A stretch of DNA of 64,000 bases, from contig NZ_FO704550.1 in assembly GCF_000968195.1 (NCBI RefSeq), positions 3,534,001 through 3,598,000 of the forward strand, given 5' to 3'. The notes beneath the pieces were generated by a model that ran no database searches, had not been told where the DNA came from, and worked only from the letters and a program-made list of their open reading frames with translations. Source of the stretch: Xenorhabdus doucetiae (GTDB taxonomy: Bacteria > Pseudomonadota > Gammaproteobacteria > Enterobacterales > Enterobacteriaceae). Position numbers and translations under genes: made by a program. Shown here piece after piece: positions 24,236 to 33,968 of this stretch (positions within the stretch are counted from its first letter, which is position 1; every line of letters starts with the position of its first letter).

Positions 24236-27123
24236 AGAGCATTCACCTTAACCGGTAATTGCTTCTGGAAATCTGACACATAATCGTAAGTTTTCCAGCC
24301 TTTCAGCTCTGCATATTGAGGAGCTGTACCTTTTTTTCCGGTAACTTGGGATATTAGCGCCAGTCCCTGACGTTTAATCACCGCTTTTTCATAAAACGCA
24401 ATGATCTGCGCTTTGGTGACTTTCTCCAGCGCGGCGATGGTTTTCTCACGGGTATCAAATTTGAAGTTATTTAGCCCAAAGTCTCCCTCATAGCGCGCGA
24501 CTTCTGAATAGAAAGTCTGTGGAGGTTCACGCATTTCTGTTAGCAGTGATTTTTTATACTGCTCAAACTCAGCATCAGACATCGCTTTCAGCTTTTTATC
24601 CGCCTGTTGGTAGAAGCCCTGATAACGTTGATGCAGGTAATCCGGTTGTTTACTGTTACTTTGCACCAGAAAACCCAGCCCAAATTGTTCACCTATTCCT
24701 GAGTTGGAGGCTGAAACCACGTAGCCAAGCTGTTCTGTCGTCCGCAATTGATCAAAGAACCACGGTGACAAAATGCTACTCAACACATTGGAATAAACAT
24801 ATCCCGTGATACGGTCATACCCCGTTGGAATATAGATTTCCGCCAGCGCGTTATCCGTACTGCTCGCGGTTCTTTTAAAATTAACCGCATAATTACGGTC
24901 AATAACAACGTGTTCGCCCGTCCACCACACCGTTCCTTGATTGGCAAGCTGCTGCTGTGCCGCTTGAATGATGTCAATACCCTGCTGCTCGGTGAAATTA
25001 CCGAAGACCATCGCCTGTAAAGCCGCCTGTTGGATCATTTTTTGGCGATATTTCACAATATCGTCAATCGTGATGGTATCCAACACCTTCAATCTTTCAG
25101 CCTGTTCAAAATAAGGTACATTCGCCAGTTGGGAAATGGGCTGCACGGCCATTTGGTAGGCCTTGCTGTTATTGGCGACTTCAATTTGTTCCCGATACCA
25201 TGATTTCGCCTGCTCCAGTTTTTCCTGAGATGGCACAAATGAGAGGTACTGTTCTATGGCTGAGGTTAACAATTCGGGTAAATGTTGCGTAAAACCCCCT
25301 GCCATGATCCTCAAACCCTCAGCATAATCGGTTGAGACCCACATGCCCGCGACAGATGCCTGATAATTCAGTCGGTCAAGGGCAGCAGTAGATAAATAGG
25401 CAAACAACGTATCGGCAAGCTGATCCTTAATGGTTTTCATACCATCAGGATGACGCATCTCCAATATGATGCTTCCCTTTGGTTCATCCGCAAAATATTG
25501 GCTTGGCATATACAGCGCGCGAACATTGGGCTTTTCCAAAATCATTTTAGGCTGTTTTTGGCTACCCGATGTTTTTTTCACCAAGGATAAATCATCAGGA
25601 ATATAGGGATTCAACTCAGGCAACGAGAATACATCTTCTTTTGCGAGCTTTTTCCATTCAGTCAATTGTTTTGGCGTAATTTTATTAACTTGATACGGAG
25701 CCTGTACGAAATAAGCCTCTTTGTTATGCGGTTCGGTTGGGCTGATAAACCAAATGCGCGCATTTTCAGGCGTTAATTCATCCAGACGGCTGGCTATCGC
25801 TTTTGGATTGAAGGCATCTGCCACATAACCTGCATCCAATACATGGGAAACAGGCAATTGCAACATGGCATCGGATAGCCCTTCAATATAGTTCATATTC
25901 CGCACGATTGACGCATACTGGAAAGACAAATTAAAGACATTTGTCATTTCATCGAAATAACGCTTATTGATACCCTGTTGTTTTAGCAGGTTAATGTAAG
26001 AAAAGATGGCAGCGATAACTTGATCACGCTGTTCAAGCCCCTTATCCGTCAGCGAAACATAAATATCAAATGTCCCGGAGTTACCATCCGTTTTGGGGTT
26101 GGCACTGGCGTCGATACTTTCGATTAGCCCTTGCTTCAATAACCAACCCGCTAAGGTATTTTGACTGTTATTACTACCAATCAAATACCCGACATAGGCG
26201 TCGGTTTTACTGCGAAAATCGGCACTGTTGTCCGCAATGCTAAATTCCAGTCGCAAGGTTTTATGCGGTTGTGCCGGCACATAATGGATAATGATGCCTT
26301 TTTCATTATCTGTGACTGCCGGCACCGTAATGGCCGGCACCGAAGCATGCCGATCCGGAATACGTCCAAGCGTTTCTGCCGCAATCTGCGCCAATTTATC
26401 AATCGATTGATGGCCATATACCACGCCTTTCATCAAATTGGCGGAGTAATAGCGCTGGTAAAAGTCAACCAGTGCCGTCTGTAATTTGCTGCCAAGTTTA
26501 TCTTTGAGTGTTTCTAAGTTTCCGCCGGCAAAACGCGCATTGGGGTGAGCCGGATTAATGGTTTCGGAACGGATCTGCCACATGCGATGCCCTTCACCCG
26601 CACGAGCAATGGTCATTTCATTATCAACAGCATGACGTTCACGATCGGCATTAACCGGGTCCAGCAGAGGTTCAGCCAGCGCATCGGCAAGGCGATCCAC
26701 GGCTTCTGCCAAAGCGCCATTTTCAACTTCCAGATAGAATGCAGTACGGTTGGCATTTGTACTGGCGTTATGGCTTCCCCCATGTTTTTGCAAAAATTCA
26801 GTAAACCCTCCCGACTGCGGATAGCGCTTGGAGCCCATTAATACCATGTGCTCAAGATAGTGAGCCAGACCAAGCTGATTATCTGGATTTTCCATATGAC
26901 CGACCGGCAACGAGACGGCTGCCAAGGATTTAATGGCTTTCTCATCAGCAACCAGCAGAACTGTCATCCCATTTTGCAATTTAATGGCTTTATATTGACG
27001 AGGATCGCGATCACTTTTGTGGATCGTATCGGGTAATGGCTGCCAAGGCGATTGGGCATAGGCTGTCGCCCCAAAAAACAGCAAAAAGAGCATCGTCATG
27101 ATGCGGATAACGTACTTAGGCAT
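24232..27123 (-). CDS. ptrA: Protease III (pitrilysin)
   Basis: A periplasmic M16A zinc metalloprotease of 963 aa (962 in E. coli) with a cleavable signal peptide ending near ATAYAQS. The inverted zinc motif HYLEH near residue 88 is followed about 75 residues later by the distal zinc glutamate region (ERHAVDNEM). It degrades small peptides such as insulin B chain. It lies between recC and recB as in other enterobacteria, overlapping the recB start by 4 bp, so it is carried in the rec transcript despite being unrelated to recombination. Confidence 0.95.
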   Translation of the reverse strand: MPKYVIRIMTMLFLLFFGATAYAQSPWQPLPDTIHKSDRDPRQYKAIKLQNGMTVLLVADEKAIKSLAAVSLPVGHMENPDNQLGLAHYLEHMVLMGSKRYPQSGGFTEFLQKHGGSHNASTNANRTAFYLEVENGALAEAVDRLADALAEPLLDPVNADRERHAVDNEMTIARAGEGHRMWQIRSETINPAHPNARFAGGNLETLKDKLGSKLQTALVDFYQRYYSANLMKGVVYGHQSIDKLAQIAAETLGRIPDRHASVPAITVPAVTDNEKGIIIHYVPAQPHKTLRLEFSIADNSADFRSKTDAYVGYLIGSNNSQNTLAGWLLKQGLIESIDASANPKTDGNSGTFDIYVSLTDKGLEQRDQVIAAIFSYINLLKQQGINKRYFDEMTNVFNLSFQYASIVRNMNYIEGLSDAMLQLPVSHVLDAGYVADAFNPKAIASRLDELTPENARIWFISPTEPHNKEAYFVQAPYQVNKITPKQLTEWKKLAKEDVFSLPELNPYIPDDLSLVKKTSGSQKQPKMILEKPNVRALYMPSQYFADEPKGSIILEMRHPDGMKTIKDQLADTLFAYLSTAALDRLNYQASVAGMWVSTDYAEGLRIMAGGFTQHLPELLTSAIEQYLSFVPSQEKLEQAKSWYREQIEVANNSKAYQMAVQPISQLANVPYFEQAERLKVLDTITIDDIVKYRQKMIQQAALQAMVFGNFTEQQGIDIIQAAQQQLANQGTVWWTGEHVVIDRNYAVNFKRTASSTDNALAEIYIPTGYDRITGYVYSNVLSSILSPWFFDQLRTTEQLGYVVSASNSGIGEQFGLGFLVQSNSKQPDYLHQRYQGFYQQADKKLKAMSDAEFEQYKKSLLTEMREPPQTFYSEVARYEGDFGLNNFKFDTREKTIAALEKVTKAQIIAFYEKAVIKRQGLALISQVTGKKGTAPQYAELKGWKTYDYVSDFQKQLPVKVNAL

Positions 27124-27142
27124 AACCTAATATTCTCCCTAA

Positions 27143-30100
27143 TTATTTCAATAATGATCCATTGGAGTGACGTGCCATCGGCAATAAATAGCGCTGAATT
27201 TCACGCTTCATTCGCTCCAAAAGTGATTGATCAGCTTGCCGGAAAGCCCGTTGTACATAGTGATCCGCGCTTTCCCCTTTTCTGTCATGGGTTCCCAGCC
27301 ACTGTTCCATGAATTTATTTTCAGCATGTTGTTGCATCTCTTCGCTAAAATCGATTTCTCCTGTTTCCTTATCAAAACAGTCAACTAACCATGCCCAGCC
27401 GCTTCGGCAAAACAAGGGGAGGGGTTCAGACATTCCTTGAAAATAGCCCTCGATCATCTGGTTCAGATAGTGTTTCGCTTGATCCTGCTCCAGTGGCAAG
27501 AAGCGATATTCTGAAACCTTTTTATCTTCCTTCTCTTTTTTCCCTTTTTTACCCGTTCCATATAGGCGGCTTTCACTGGCAGCACCTGAAAGACAACAGG
27601 CAAGATGTTCAATCCATAGTTGGATGCCATCATTGGCCGTTAAGTTCACTGGCCGCCAACGTAAAACTCCGTCAGGTTGTACCTGATTAATTCTGCCGGT
27701 CAACATCACAGCGTCTAATTTCTCATACAGCTCAATGGGAAAAGATGCGGTTCTCTCTTCACGTACCTTCGCAGCCAAGGGCTGCATCGATTCAAGTTGC
27801 TCCAGCCAATAAACTTCGCCAAAGGAACCATAGGGCAACCCTCCCGACGCCCGGAGATGGCAGAACAACGATTCAGGTGCTCCCTGTTCTATCAGGATGC
27901 TTAACAGGAGTTGGTTAAATTGATAGCGTTGCAGGTTATCCAGCACAAAAGGTTCTTCTTCCGGCAACTCCATCTCTTCAATGACAAAATGCACTTTCAA
28001 CCGTTGCTGAAAAAACGCCCGGACAGGATGTCGATAGAAGCGGATCAAGTCATCCAGTGCCACTTCTTTGACCTCACTGCGATCAAAAGCAATCGGCTGA
28101 CAAAAATCCGTGACTGAAACCCCTTGCTGGGTCGCGGCGGGTAACCATTCTGCGGCATAGCTTTGTAACTGGTGGTCAGGTAAGAAATTTTCCGACGCAA
28201 AAGGCACACGGGTATGCTGTGCCAGCAAATGCTCTCTGACATTTTTGGCGCTGTCATCAACATTGCGCATTTCATCACCGGATAAGCAAAAACTCTGGCA
28301 AATATAATCCAGTAATTCGTTAACCAAGACGGATGGATTGCATGCCGTATCATCGCGAATGGATTTACCGATATAGCTAATATAAAGAAATTGCTCCGCC
28401 GAAACTAACGCTTCCAGAAACAGATAGCGGTCATCGTCGCGCCGTTTCCTGTCTCCCCGCTGGGTTTTTTCTGCCATCAAATCAAACCCAAGCGGCGGAA
28501 TAGTACGCGGATAAACCCCGTCATTCATTCCCAGCAGGCAAACCACCTTAAACGGAATGGAGCGCATCGGCATCAGGGTACAAAAATTGAGGGCGCCGGC
28601 CAGGAAGCGTTGGCTGATCTTCTCATCATCAAAACGCAGTGCCAGCTCATCGCGTAGCAGCACCAAAGGAATGCTTTCGCCATAATGCGCATTCAAGCCG
28701 TCATCAATCACTTTTTGCCATTGTTGCGTAATCAGCGCCAGAACCAGTTCAATTTCATCATCCGCGTCGAAAAAGGTGTCCAGCAGTTGCGGACATACCG
28801 CTAACCAATCCGTCAGTTGCTGTTCTTCGCTCAAAATCTTACGCCAGCGATTCAGTTCCATTAAAAACTCGGCCAATTGTCCGGCTAATTCGGCAGCCAA
28901 GCCACTGGATTCATCATAAGGCAAAACCTCATTCCACGGCCCGGCATGGCTATCCATCGCATAACCCAGTAGCATGCGGGTCAGACCAAAACGCCAGGTA
29001 TTCTGCCCTGTAGTAGGCAAAGATAAGGCGGCAATATTGTCATCATCCAGCCCCCAGCAAATGCCGGACTCTTTTACCCAACGCCGCAATAAACGTAGCC
29101 CGTCCTCCTGAATCGCGAATTTGTTGGCTAAGGCCGGGACTTCCAACAATGCCAATACCTGTTCTGCCGTAAACCGACTCTGCGGCAAATCCAGCAAGGT
29201 AATGAATGCCTGTAAGACAGGATGTGCCTGACGGACTTTACGGTCAGAGATGGCAAAAGGGATATAACGATCATCGGGAGCATTGCCAAAAACCGCCTGA
29301 ATATAGGGCGCATAGCTATCAATATCTGCCATCATCACAATGATATCCCTCGGCGTCAGCGAAGGGTCATCATCCAGCAAATGCAGGAGTTGATCCTGTA
29401 AGACTTCGACCTCTCTTTGCGGGCTATGACATGAATGAAAAGTCAGGGAGCGATCAACACGATTAAATGGGCGCTTCTTGAGACTATGTTTGAAGCTATT
29501 TTCTGTCGAACCGATCTGGGCATGATCTTCAAGATTAAGGATATCTTGTTGGATTTGGTGCAAGACAGAATCAGGTTCTAAGTCAACAAAAGCATGAATA
29601 TCAGAATCTGGCTCCAATTGTGACAACAGGTAAAGGTGATCCCTGCCCAATTTTCCCCAAGAGGCCAGCAAGGGATTATTCAGCGCCTGCTCTCCTTCTT
29701 CATTAAAGAGCGATGAGGCGTTTTCTGGCTCTTTAAATCTTTCCAGCAATTGATTGTTTTTATAATGTTTTGGTTTACGGCTGGCTAATTTGGCAAGAAA
29801 AGCATAACTCTGAATATCGCCCCAATAATATTGGCATGGATTAGTGAACATAAGATGAATATCAATATGTTTACCCAATACCTTGAGGACTTGCAGGTAA
29901 GCAGGCGGTAATACCGATATCCCGCAGATGAAAATGCGCGCGGGAAGATCCTCCAAGGGAAAATTCCCTGCTTCCAAGGTCGTGATAAATCGCTGGTACA
30001 AATTAGCACGGTGCCACAAAGGTTGTTGTAGCTGACGGGTATAGGCGGTCAGTTCAATCCATAGCCTTTTTTGCCATAACTGGTTGCTGCTCAAGCCATC

Positions 30101-30565
30101 AATTAATTGACCATTTTCCCAGTTTTCTAACCACTGTGGGCGATAAACCAGATATTGGTCAAACAGGTCGGCAATCCTGCCCGCCAACTGGTGGATCTTG
30201 CGTTTATCAATATCCTGATCAAGATAGTGCCTGAGTGCTGAAAACTCCGGTTCCGTCAACAAATCGGGCAGCAGGGCCATTAATTTCCATTTCATGGCAT
30301 CCTTACTGAAAGCACTTTCTTTGGGAATATCCGGCAACACGCACGTAAACATCTGCCAAATAAACGTGGCCGGCAGCGGGAATTCCATATTCGCCGCAAT
30401 GCCCAGTTTTTCTGCCAACTGAATTTGCAACCACTGTGACATCCCCGGGCTTTGCACCAAAATCACTTCTTTGCCAAATGGGTCAGACAGGGGATTCTCC
30501 CCGATCAATACCACCATCAACTCCTTGAGAATATCGAGCTGATTTGAATGATAAACGCTAAACAT
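27143..30565 (-). CDS. recC: Exodeoxyribonuclease V subunit RecC
   Basis: About 1140 aa (1122 in E. coli). The start MFSVYHSNQLDILKELM matches the family; I chose ATG 30565, preceded by GGGAG at 6 bases. The early motif VQSPGMSQWLQ and the later inactive helicase and nuclease-like folds are conserved. RecC recognises Chi and splits the DNA strands for RecB and RecD. The gene start overlaps the end of ppdC by 8 bp, placing the minor prepilin genes and recC on one transcript. Confidence 0.95.
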   Translation of the reverse strand: MFSVYHSNQLDILKELMVVLIGENPLSDPFGKEVILVQSPGMSQWLQIQLAEKLGIAANMEFPLPATFIWQMFTCVLPDIPKESAFSKDAMKWKLMALLPDLLTEPEFSALRHYLDQDIDKRKIHQLAGRIADLFDQYLVYRPQWLENWENGQLIDGLSSNQLWQKRLWIELTAYTRQLQQPLWHRANLYQRFITTLEAGNFPLEDLPARIFICGISVLPPAYLQVLKVLGKHIDIHLMFTNPCQYYWGDIQSYAFLAKLASRKPKHYKNNQLLERFKEPENASSLFNEEGEQALNNPLLASWGKLGRDHLYLLSQLEPDSDIHAFVDLEPDSVLHQIQQDILNLEDHAQIGSTENSFKHSLKKRPFNRVDRSLTFHSCHSPQREVEVLQDQLLHLLDDDPSLTPRDIIVMMADIDSYAPYIQAVFGNAPDDRYIPFAISDRKVRQAHPVLQAFITLLDLPQSRFTAEQVLALLEVPALANKFAIQEDGLRLLRRWVKESGICWGLDDDNIAALSLPTTGQNTWRFGLTRMLLGYAMDSHAGPWNEVLPYDESSGLAAELAGQLAEFLMELNRWRKILSEEQQLTDWLAVCPQLLDTFFDADDEIELVLALITQQWQKVIDDGLNAHYGESIPLVLLRDELALRFDDEKISQRFLAGALNFCTLMPMRSIPFKVVCLLGMNDGVYPRTIPPLGFDLMAEKTQRGDRKRRDDDRYLFLEALVSAEQFLYISYIGKSIRDDTACNPSVLVNELLDYICQSFCLSGDEMRNVDDSAKNVREHLLAQHTRVPFASENFLPDHQLQSYAAEWLPAATQQGVSVTDFCQPIAFDRSEVKEVALDDLIRFYRHPVRAFFQQRLKVHFVIEEMELPEEEPFVLDNLQRYQFNQLLLSILIEQGAPESLFCHLRASGGLPYGSFGEVYWLEQLESMQPLAAKVREERTASFPIELYEKLDAVMLTGRINQVQPDGVLRWRPVNLTANDGIQLWIEHLACCLSGAASESRLYGTGKKGKKEKEDKKVSEYRFLPLEQDQAKHYLNQMIEGYFQGMSEPLPLFCRSGWAWLVDCFDKETGEIDFSEEMQQHAENKFMEQWLGTHDRKGESADHYVQRAFRQADQSLLERMKREIQRYLLPMARHSNGSLLK

Positions 30566-30947
30566 CAATGCTCCCACTTGTACAAAACCAACGTTCTAAT
30601 TTACTGGGTTTATTGTAATGTACTGTCAGCTTAATCGTTACTTGATAGCAGCCCCAAGCGTGAAATTCTCGCTGAAATTCCACTTTCCAGCCCCGCGGTA
30701 TCGTTTCTCCTGCCGTTTTCTGCCAATCAATCTGGCCTGCCAAACGTTCGTATTGTTCTAACTGGTCATAGGCATATCGTACCGCTTTAAGCTGCCCCCA
30801 ATATTGTTGGAAATTAGCTGACAAGGCTTGATGGTAACGCATTAAACCCAATAAAGAGATCGCAAATACGGCAGACGCAACCATGACTTCGGGCAAACTC
30901 ATGCCCTCTTGTTGTCTTTGTCGCCCAAATAAGCTCAGTATTTTCAT
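30558..30947 (-). CDS. ppdC: Prepilin-type protein PpdC
   Basis: A 129-aa type IV pilin-like protein with the prepilin peptidase site QEG-MSLPEVM followed by a hydrophobic helix (residues 16-38). This is the GspI/PilV-like minor pseudopilin position in the ppdA-ppdB-ygdB-ppdC cluster. Start at ATG 30947, which overlaps the ygdB stop (ATGA); the upstream TTG two codons earlier is less likely. The residue after the cleaved glycine is Met rather than the common Phe, as is normal for some minor pilins. Confidence 0.88.
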   Translation of the reverse strand: MKILSLFGRQRQQEGMSLPEVMVASAVFAISLLGLMRYHQALSANFQQYWGQLKAVRYAYDQLEQYERLAGQIDWQKTAGETIPRGWKVEFQREFHAWGCYQVTIKLTVHYNKPSKLERWFCTSGSIDV

Positions 30948-31402
30948 AAACAAAATTCAGCCTGAGAGACAGGACAAAAATCCAGCCAACCGCTTTCAAT
31001 GGGGATCAGTGCACCAGAAATAAGTGTATCTTGCTTTAAGGATTTCATCTGTTTCATCCATTGATAAAGTTCAAGTTTTTGCCCTGAGGTAAATTGAGCA
31101 ACCCCTTTTAATAAGAAAAGATTGCCTGAATAGTGCTTGAGGCAACTGGTTAAGTGAAATTCAGTGTGTTGCTGGCAAAACCAAGCGCCTGCATCTTGCT
31201 GATGGATCGGCCATGATTGCACCTTCCCCCATTCCAGTGATGATTCAGCGCGCCCAAAAGCCTGCAAATAGTTTTGTTCATCCATCATCATCAACATGGC
31301 GCTTTCCTGTTGATAATGGAGCGCTTTCAACATCATCAAACTCAGTGCCAATAGCATCATTATCGATACCAGCAGAATATTGCCCTGTTGCTTATCCGCC
31401 AT
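30944..31402 (-). CDS. ygdB: DUF2509 protein YgdB (minor pilin cluster)
   Basis: A 152-aa protein with a basic N terminus (MADKQQGN) followed by one hydrophobic segment (residues 8-26), resembling a PilX/GspK-like minor pilin without the canonical Glu5. Its place between ppdB and ppdC and size fit E. coli YgdB. It carries paired cysteines in the C-terminal part (WFCQQH, TSCLKH). Its assembly role is inferred. Confidence 0.82.
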   Translation of the reverse strand: MADKQQGNILLVSIMMLLALSLMMLKALHYQQESAMLMMMDEQNYLQAFGRAESSLEWGKVQSWPIHQQDAGAWFCQQHTEFHLTSCLKHYSGNLFLLKGVAQFTSGQKLELYQWMKQMKSLKQDTLISGALIPIESGWLDFCPVSQAEFCL

Positions 31403-31417
31403 ATGTTTTCCCTGATA

Positions 31418-32032
31418 TCACTTTTCCCTGATATTGCGCAGCCGGATTGTCGCTTGATAGCGATGCCTTATTGATGAGGATTTCAACCAATGGGCATCAA
31501 TGGACAAAGTGATAAAAGTCACCCCGTCTTTTGCCCGTGATTTTTCAAGATGAAAGCGATTAATGACAACCTCTTTGGGATCAAATAACCTTTCCCAACC
31601 GCTTTCCTGACAATCCGCCGCCCCCCTTTTCCACTCAAGGAGACGGTTATTTAAGCGATAACCAAAAAATTCAGCGTCAATATGATCCGGTTTTTCCCAT
31701 CGATTATTTAAATTGAGATCAAAAGCCACAATCAAACAGGAGTTGGTCGCTTCCGTATTTTTATGTTGAATGATCAATGGATCACCTTTGCATTGTTTTC
31801 TATCCCGACAATAACCTGCCCGCCGGATATCTTTCTCCATCAGATGGGCGGTTCTGTCCACCAAATAATGCAATCGATATTTTCGATAGAGATCGAGAAT
31901 TTGGCCTGACAGAACCGGATAAGTTTTTGTCATGGCAACAAAAATTACGCTACTGATTAACAGCGCCACCATGATTTCCAACAAGGAAAATCCTTCCTGC
32001 TTTGGCTTGCAATAAAAACGAGTCGGCGTCAC
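31418..32032 (-). CDS. ppdB: Prepilin-type protein PpdB
   Basis: A 204-aa type IV minor pilin of the PilW/GspJ-like type. Class III cleavage site QEG-FSLLEIMVALL near residue 13, with conserved Phe1 and Glu5 of the mature protein, then a long hydrophobic helix. The GTG start overlaps the ppdA stop (GTGA). Together with PpdA, YgdB and PpdC it would form a pilus-priming tip complex; no major pilin or secretin is in the window. Confidence 0.88.
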   Translation of the reverse strand: MTPTRFYCKPKQEGFSLLEIMVALLISSVIFVAMTKTYPVLSGQILDLYRKYRLHYLVDRTAHLMEKDIRRAGYCRDRKQCKGDPLIIQHKNTEATNSCLIVAFDLNLNNRWEKPDHIDAEFFGYRLNNRLLEWKRGAADCQESGWERLFDPKEVVINRFHLEKSRAKDGVTFITLSIDAHWLKSSSIRHRYQATIRLRNIREK

Positions 32033-32538
32033 GGGTTTTTTATTCCCTCACAATGCGGAAGCGGATTAATGGTATTGCTGCATGTCCTGATCCTCCCGCG
32101 TCCTGAAATGACGACACTAATTTCACCCGCTGGGTTTGTCAGGGTGAAACTGGCTGGCATTGCTGTATTTCTGATGCCATAAAAATCAATGCGATCCGTC
32201 GTGGAAAAGGACAAAAACACCTCGTCATGAGGAGAATTAACCCGTTCCCCATCCCCTTCATCGCAAGCGGTTATTTTGGTGACAGACGATATCAGGCACC
32301 AAGGCTGCCCTGTCACTAACCATAAGGTACGATCCTGATTTAAATAATTTGCCAAGGCCTGCTGCCTTTCCATAAAAGACAGCACATTATGCACCGCTGA
32401 TTGCAAATGCAGACGGCTTTGATATTTCCCCCAATGATACAACCCCCAAGACAAGCTAATCGAAATAATGAGCATCGCTACCAGTAACTCCAATAAGGTA
32501 AATCCATTTTGCTGGTGAAGACATTTATATTCCTTCAT
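32029..32538 (-). CDS. ppdA: Prepilin-type protein PpdA
   Basis: A 169-aa GspH/FimT-like minor pilin with the site QNG-FTLLELLVAM near residue 12 and the mature Glu5. It is the first gene of the ppdA-ppdB-ygdB-ppdC-recC series. The C-terminal half contains paired cysteines (RTCSNTINPLPHCEG) that could form a disulfide. In E. coli thyA lies directly upstream; here an AlaX-like gene and an exporter remnant intervene. Confidence 0.88.
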   Translation of the reverse strand: MKEYKCLHQQNGFTLLELLVAMLIISISLSWGLYHWGKYQSRLHLQSAVHNVLSFMERQQALANYLNQDRTLWLVTGQPWCLISSVTKITACDEGDGERVNSPHDEVFLSFSTTDRIDFYGIRNTAMPASFTLTNPAGEISVVISGRGRIRTCSNTINPLPHCEGIKNP

Positions 32539-32662
32539 TCCCTGACTTCTCTATCCTGCCCAATGTTGATCAATAGGAATATCTACGATCAGAAATCAAA
32601 TAAACAGGGGCATGGTTTGATTATGCGAAGAGGTTTGAAGAAAAAATAGATATTTTGTCTTG

Positions 32663-32921
32663 TTACATTTTAATTGCGTAACTGCTCACAAAATAAAATT
32701 CGACTTTTACAATAAAAACAAAAAAGAGCAGAATAATAATCCACCAAGAAACTCCAATAATAATGTCAATCATACCAAGTATGATAACTTGTCTAAGAGG
32801 AGGCAGTGATGGGTTAATAAAGTTGAGGTAAAATACTGATAACAGCCCAATCAGGGCCAGGAGTCAGGTAAGAGAGCAATGCCAATAGAATAAATACAGA
32901 CATTAATTCAAAACTGATCAT
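32663..32921 (-). pseudogene. Remnant of a LysE/RhtB-family amino-acid exporter gene
   Basis: Translation from ATG 32921 gives MISFELMSVFILLALLSYLT, then PGPDWAVIS, the N terminus and signature of LysE-family exporters, but stops after about 35 residues. Reading on in the next frame gives FINPSLPPLRQVIILGMIDI, then IIGVSWW, the later part of the same family (end of helix 3 to helix 4). The middle (roughly 80 residues) and the C terminus are missing and the frame is shifted, so the gene is dead. It starts 6 bases after the AlaX-like gene stop and would have been cotranscribed with it. Confidence 0.7.
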
Positions 32922-32927
32922 ATTTTA

Positions 32928-33800
32928 TTATCTCAAATCACAATGTGTTATGATTACAATATATTCGTCACTTTCCCCTGGGTTTATTTCCACTTTGACA
33001 TCCTTGATTTCTGCTGTATTTATTATATGGGTTCCACCACACGGAATAACAACAGGGTGATTTTCTACTGTACTTTTCCATAATCGTAAATCTTGAATAT
33101 TTTTTGATGTATATTCAACCTGTATTTCACTCCCCGCTACAAGCCAATTTTTCAGCGTGATATTTATTTCTTCACAGGCATGGTCAATGTTTTCCATAAA
33201 TGAAGATTTATCAAATCCTTTTTTCTTGATCGATTTACCAAACCTATATATATCTATTGATTTTAACTCAGAAATTGATGATTTAAATATTGCTGCTTTA
33301 TCCAAGTTAAAATTTCCTAAGCTATCCGTTTCATAACTTTTATTCCAATATTTATTAGCTGCTTTGTTCAAGGCTAAAGACATAAAGTGTGCCATGCTAT
33401 GCGCGGCACTGATTTTATGTCTGGTTTCAGCATCAACAGATAATTTAACTTTTTCACCTATGATAAATTGATCTTCCAGACCATTTAATGATGATAAATA
33501 GTGTGCCGGAATAAGTTTATCTTCTGCATTTAATTTATTGGGTATATTCTGGTCAATATAAATCTGCCCGTCAATGATAGCCGCAGTATAAGTCCTAATA
33601 ATATTTAATTCATGATGATTAAAAGTGATAACTCCCCTATCACTTTTTTGATCACCCCATTTATAATTTTTGGGGTAAAAAGGGCTATTGTCTGTAATAA
33701 CAATATATCCATCGCTATATTTGAATAGATCAATGACCACTGCATCCAGGCTTAATTGCCCAGTCATAAAAGATGATTCAATTACTGAATTATTTAACAT
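32928..33800 (-). CDS. AlaX-like alanyl-tRNA editing domain protein
   Basis: About 290 aa, carrying both halves of the zinc site of the alanyl-tRNA synthetase editing domain: HSMAH (HxxxH) near the middle and CGGTHIINTAEI (CxxxH) near the C terminus. Upstream, NSPFYPKNYKWGDQ and the beta-barrel-like N-terminal half fit the AlaX layout. Freestanding AlaX proteins hydrolyse Ser-tRNA(Ala) or Gly-tRNA(Ala). I prefer ATG 33800 because AGGTG lies 8 bases upstream; in-frame starts at 33806 and 33827 exist. The gene is AT-rich and inserted between ppdA and thyA, suggesting transfer. The substrate could be another mischarged tRNA. Confidence 0.75.
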   Translation of the reverse strand: MLNNSVIESSFMTGQLSLDAVVIDLFKYSDGYIVITDNSPFYPKNYKWGDQKSDRGVITFNHHELNIIRTYTAAIIDGQIYIDQNIPNKLNAEDKLIPAHYLSSLNGLEDQFIIGEKVKLSVDAETRHKISAAHSMAHFMSLALNKAANKYWNKSYETDSLGNFNLDKAAIFKSSISELKSIDIYRFGKSIKKKGFDKSSFMENIDHACEEINITLKNWLVAGSEIQVEYTSKNIQDLRLWKSTVENHPVVIPCGGTHIINTAEIKDVKVEINPGESDEYIVIITHCDLR

Positions 33801-33932
33801 ACCCATTTCACCTACTGTTAATATCATAAACAGTCAATCTACTTGCTGATTAAAAAATGTCAAGTTCTCGCGGGATGAATTTTCAGTTCGAAATATGATT
33901 AATGAAATGAATAATTGATGTGGGTAAATACA

Positions 33933-33962
33933 TTTTCCATCCTCAAACTTGAGGATGGAAAA
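33933..33962. terminator. Inverted repeat after thyA, possible terminator
   Basis: TTTTCCATCCTCAA-AC-TTGAGGATGGAAAA forms a perfect 14-bp stem just beyond the thyA stop codon. There is no separate T run; the A/T bases are within the stem. It probably ends lgt-thyA transcripts or stabilises their 3' end. Confidence 0.55.
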
Positions 33963-33968
33963 AGAGGA

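Noticed and set aside
32928..33800. Full alanyl-tRNA synthetase fragment
   Set aside because: No catalytic class II motifs are present; only editing-domain features are seen, with a normal start and stop for an AlaX-type protein.
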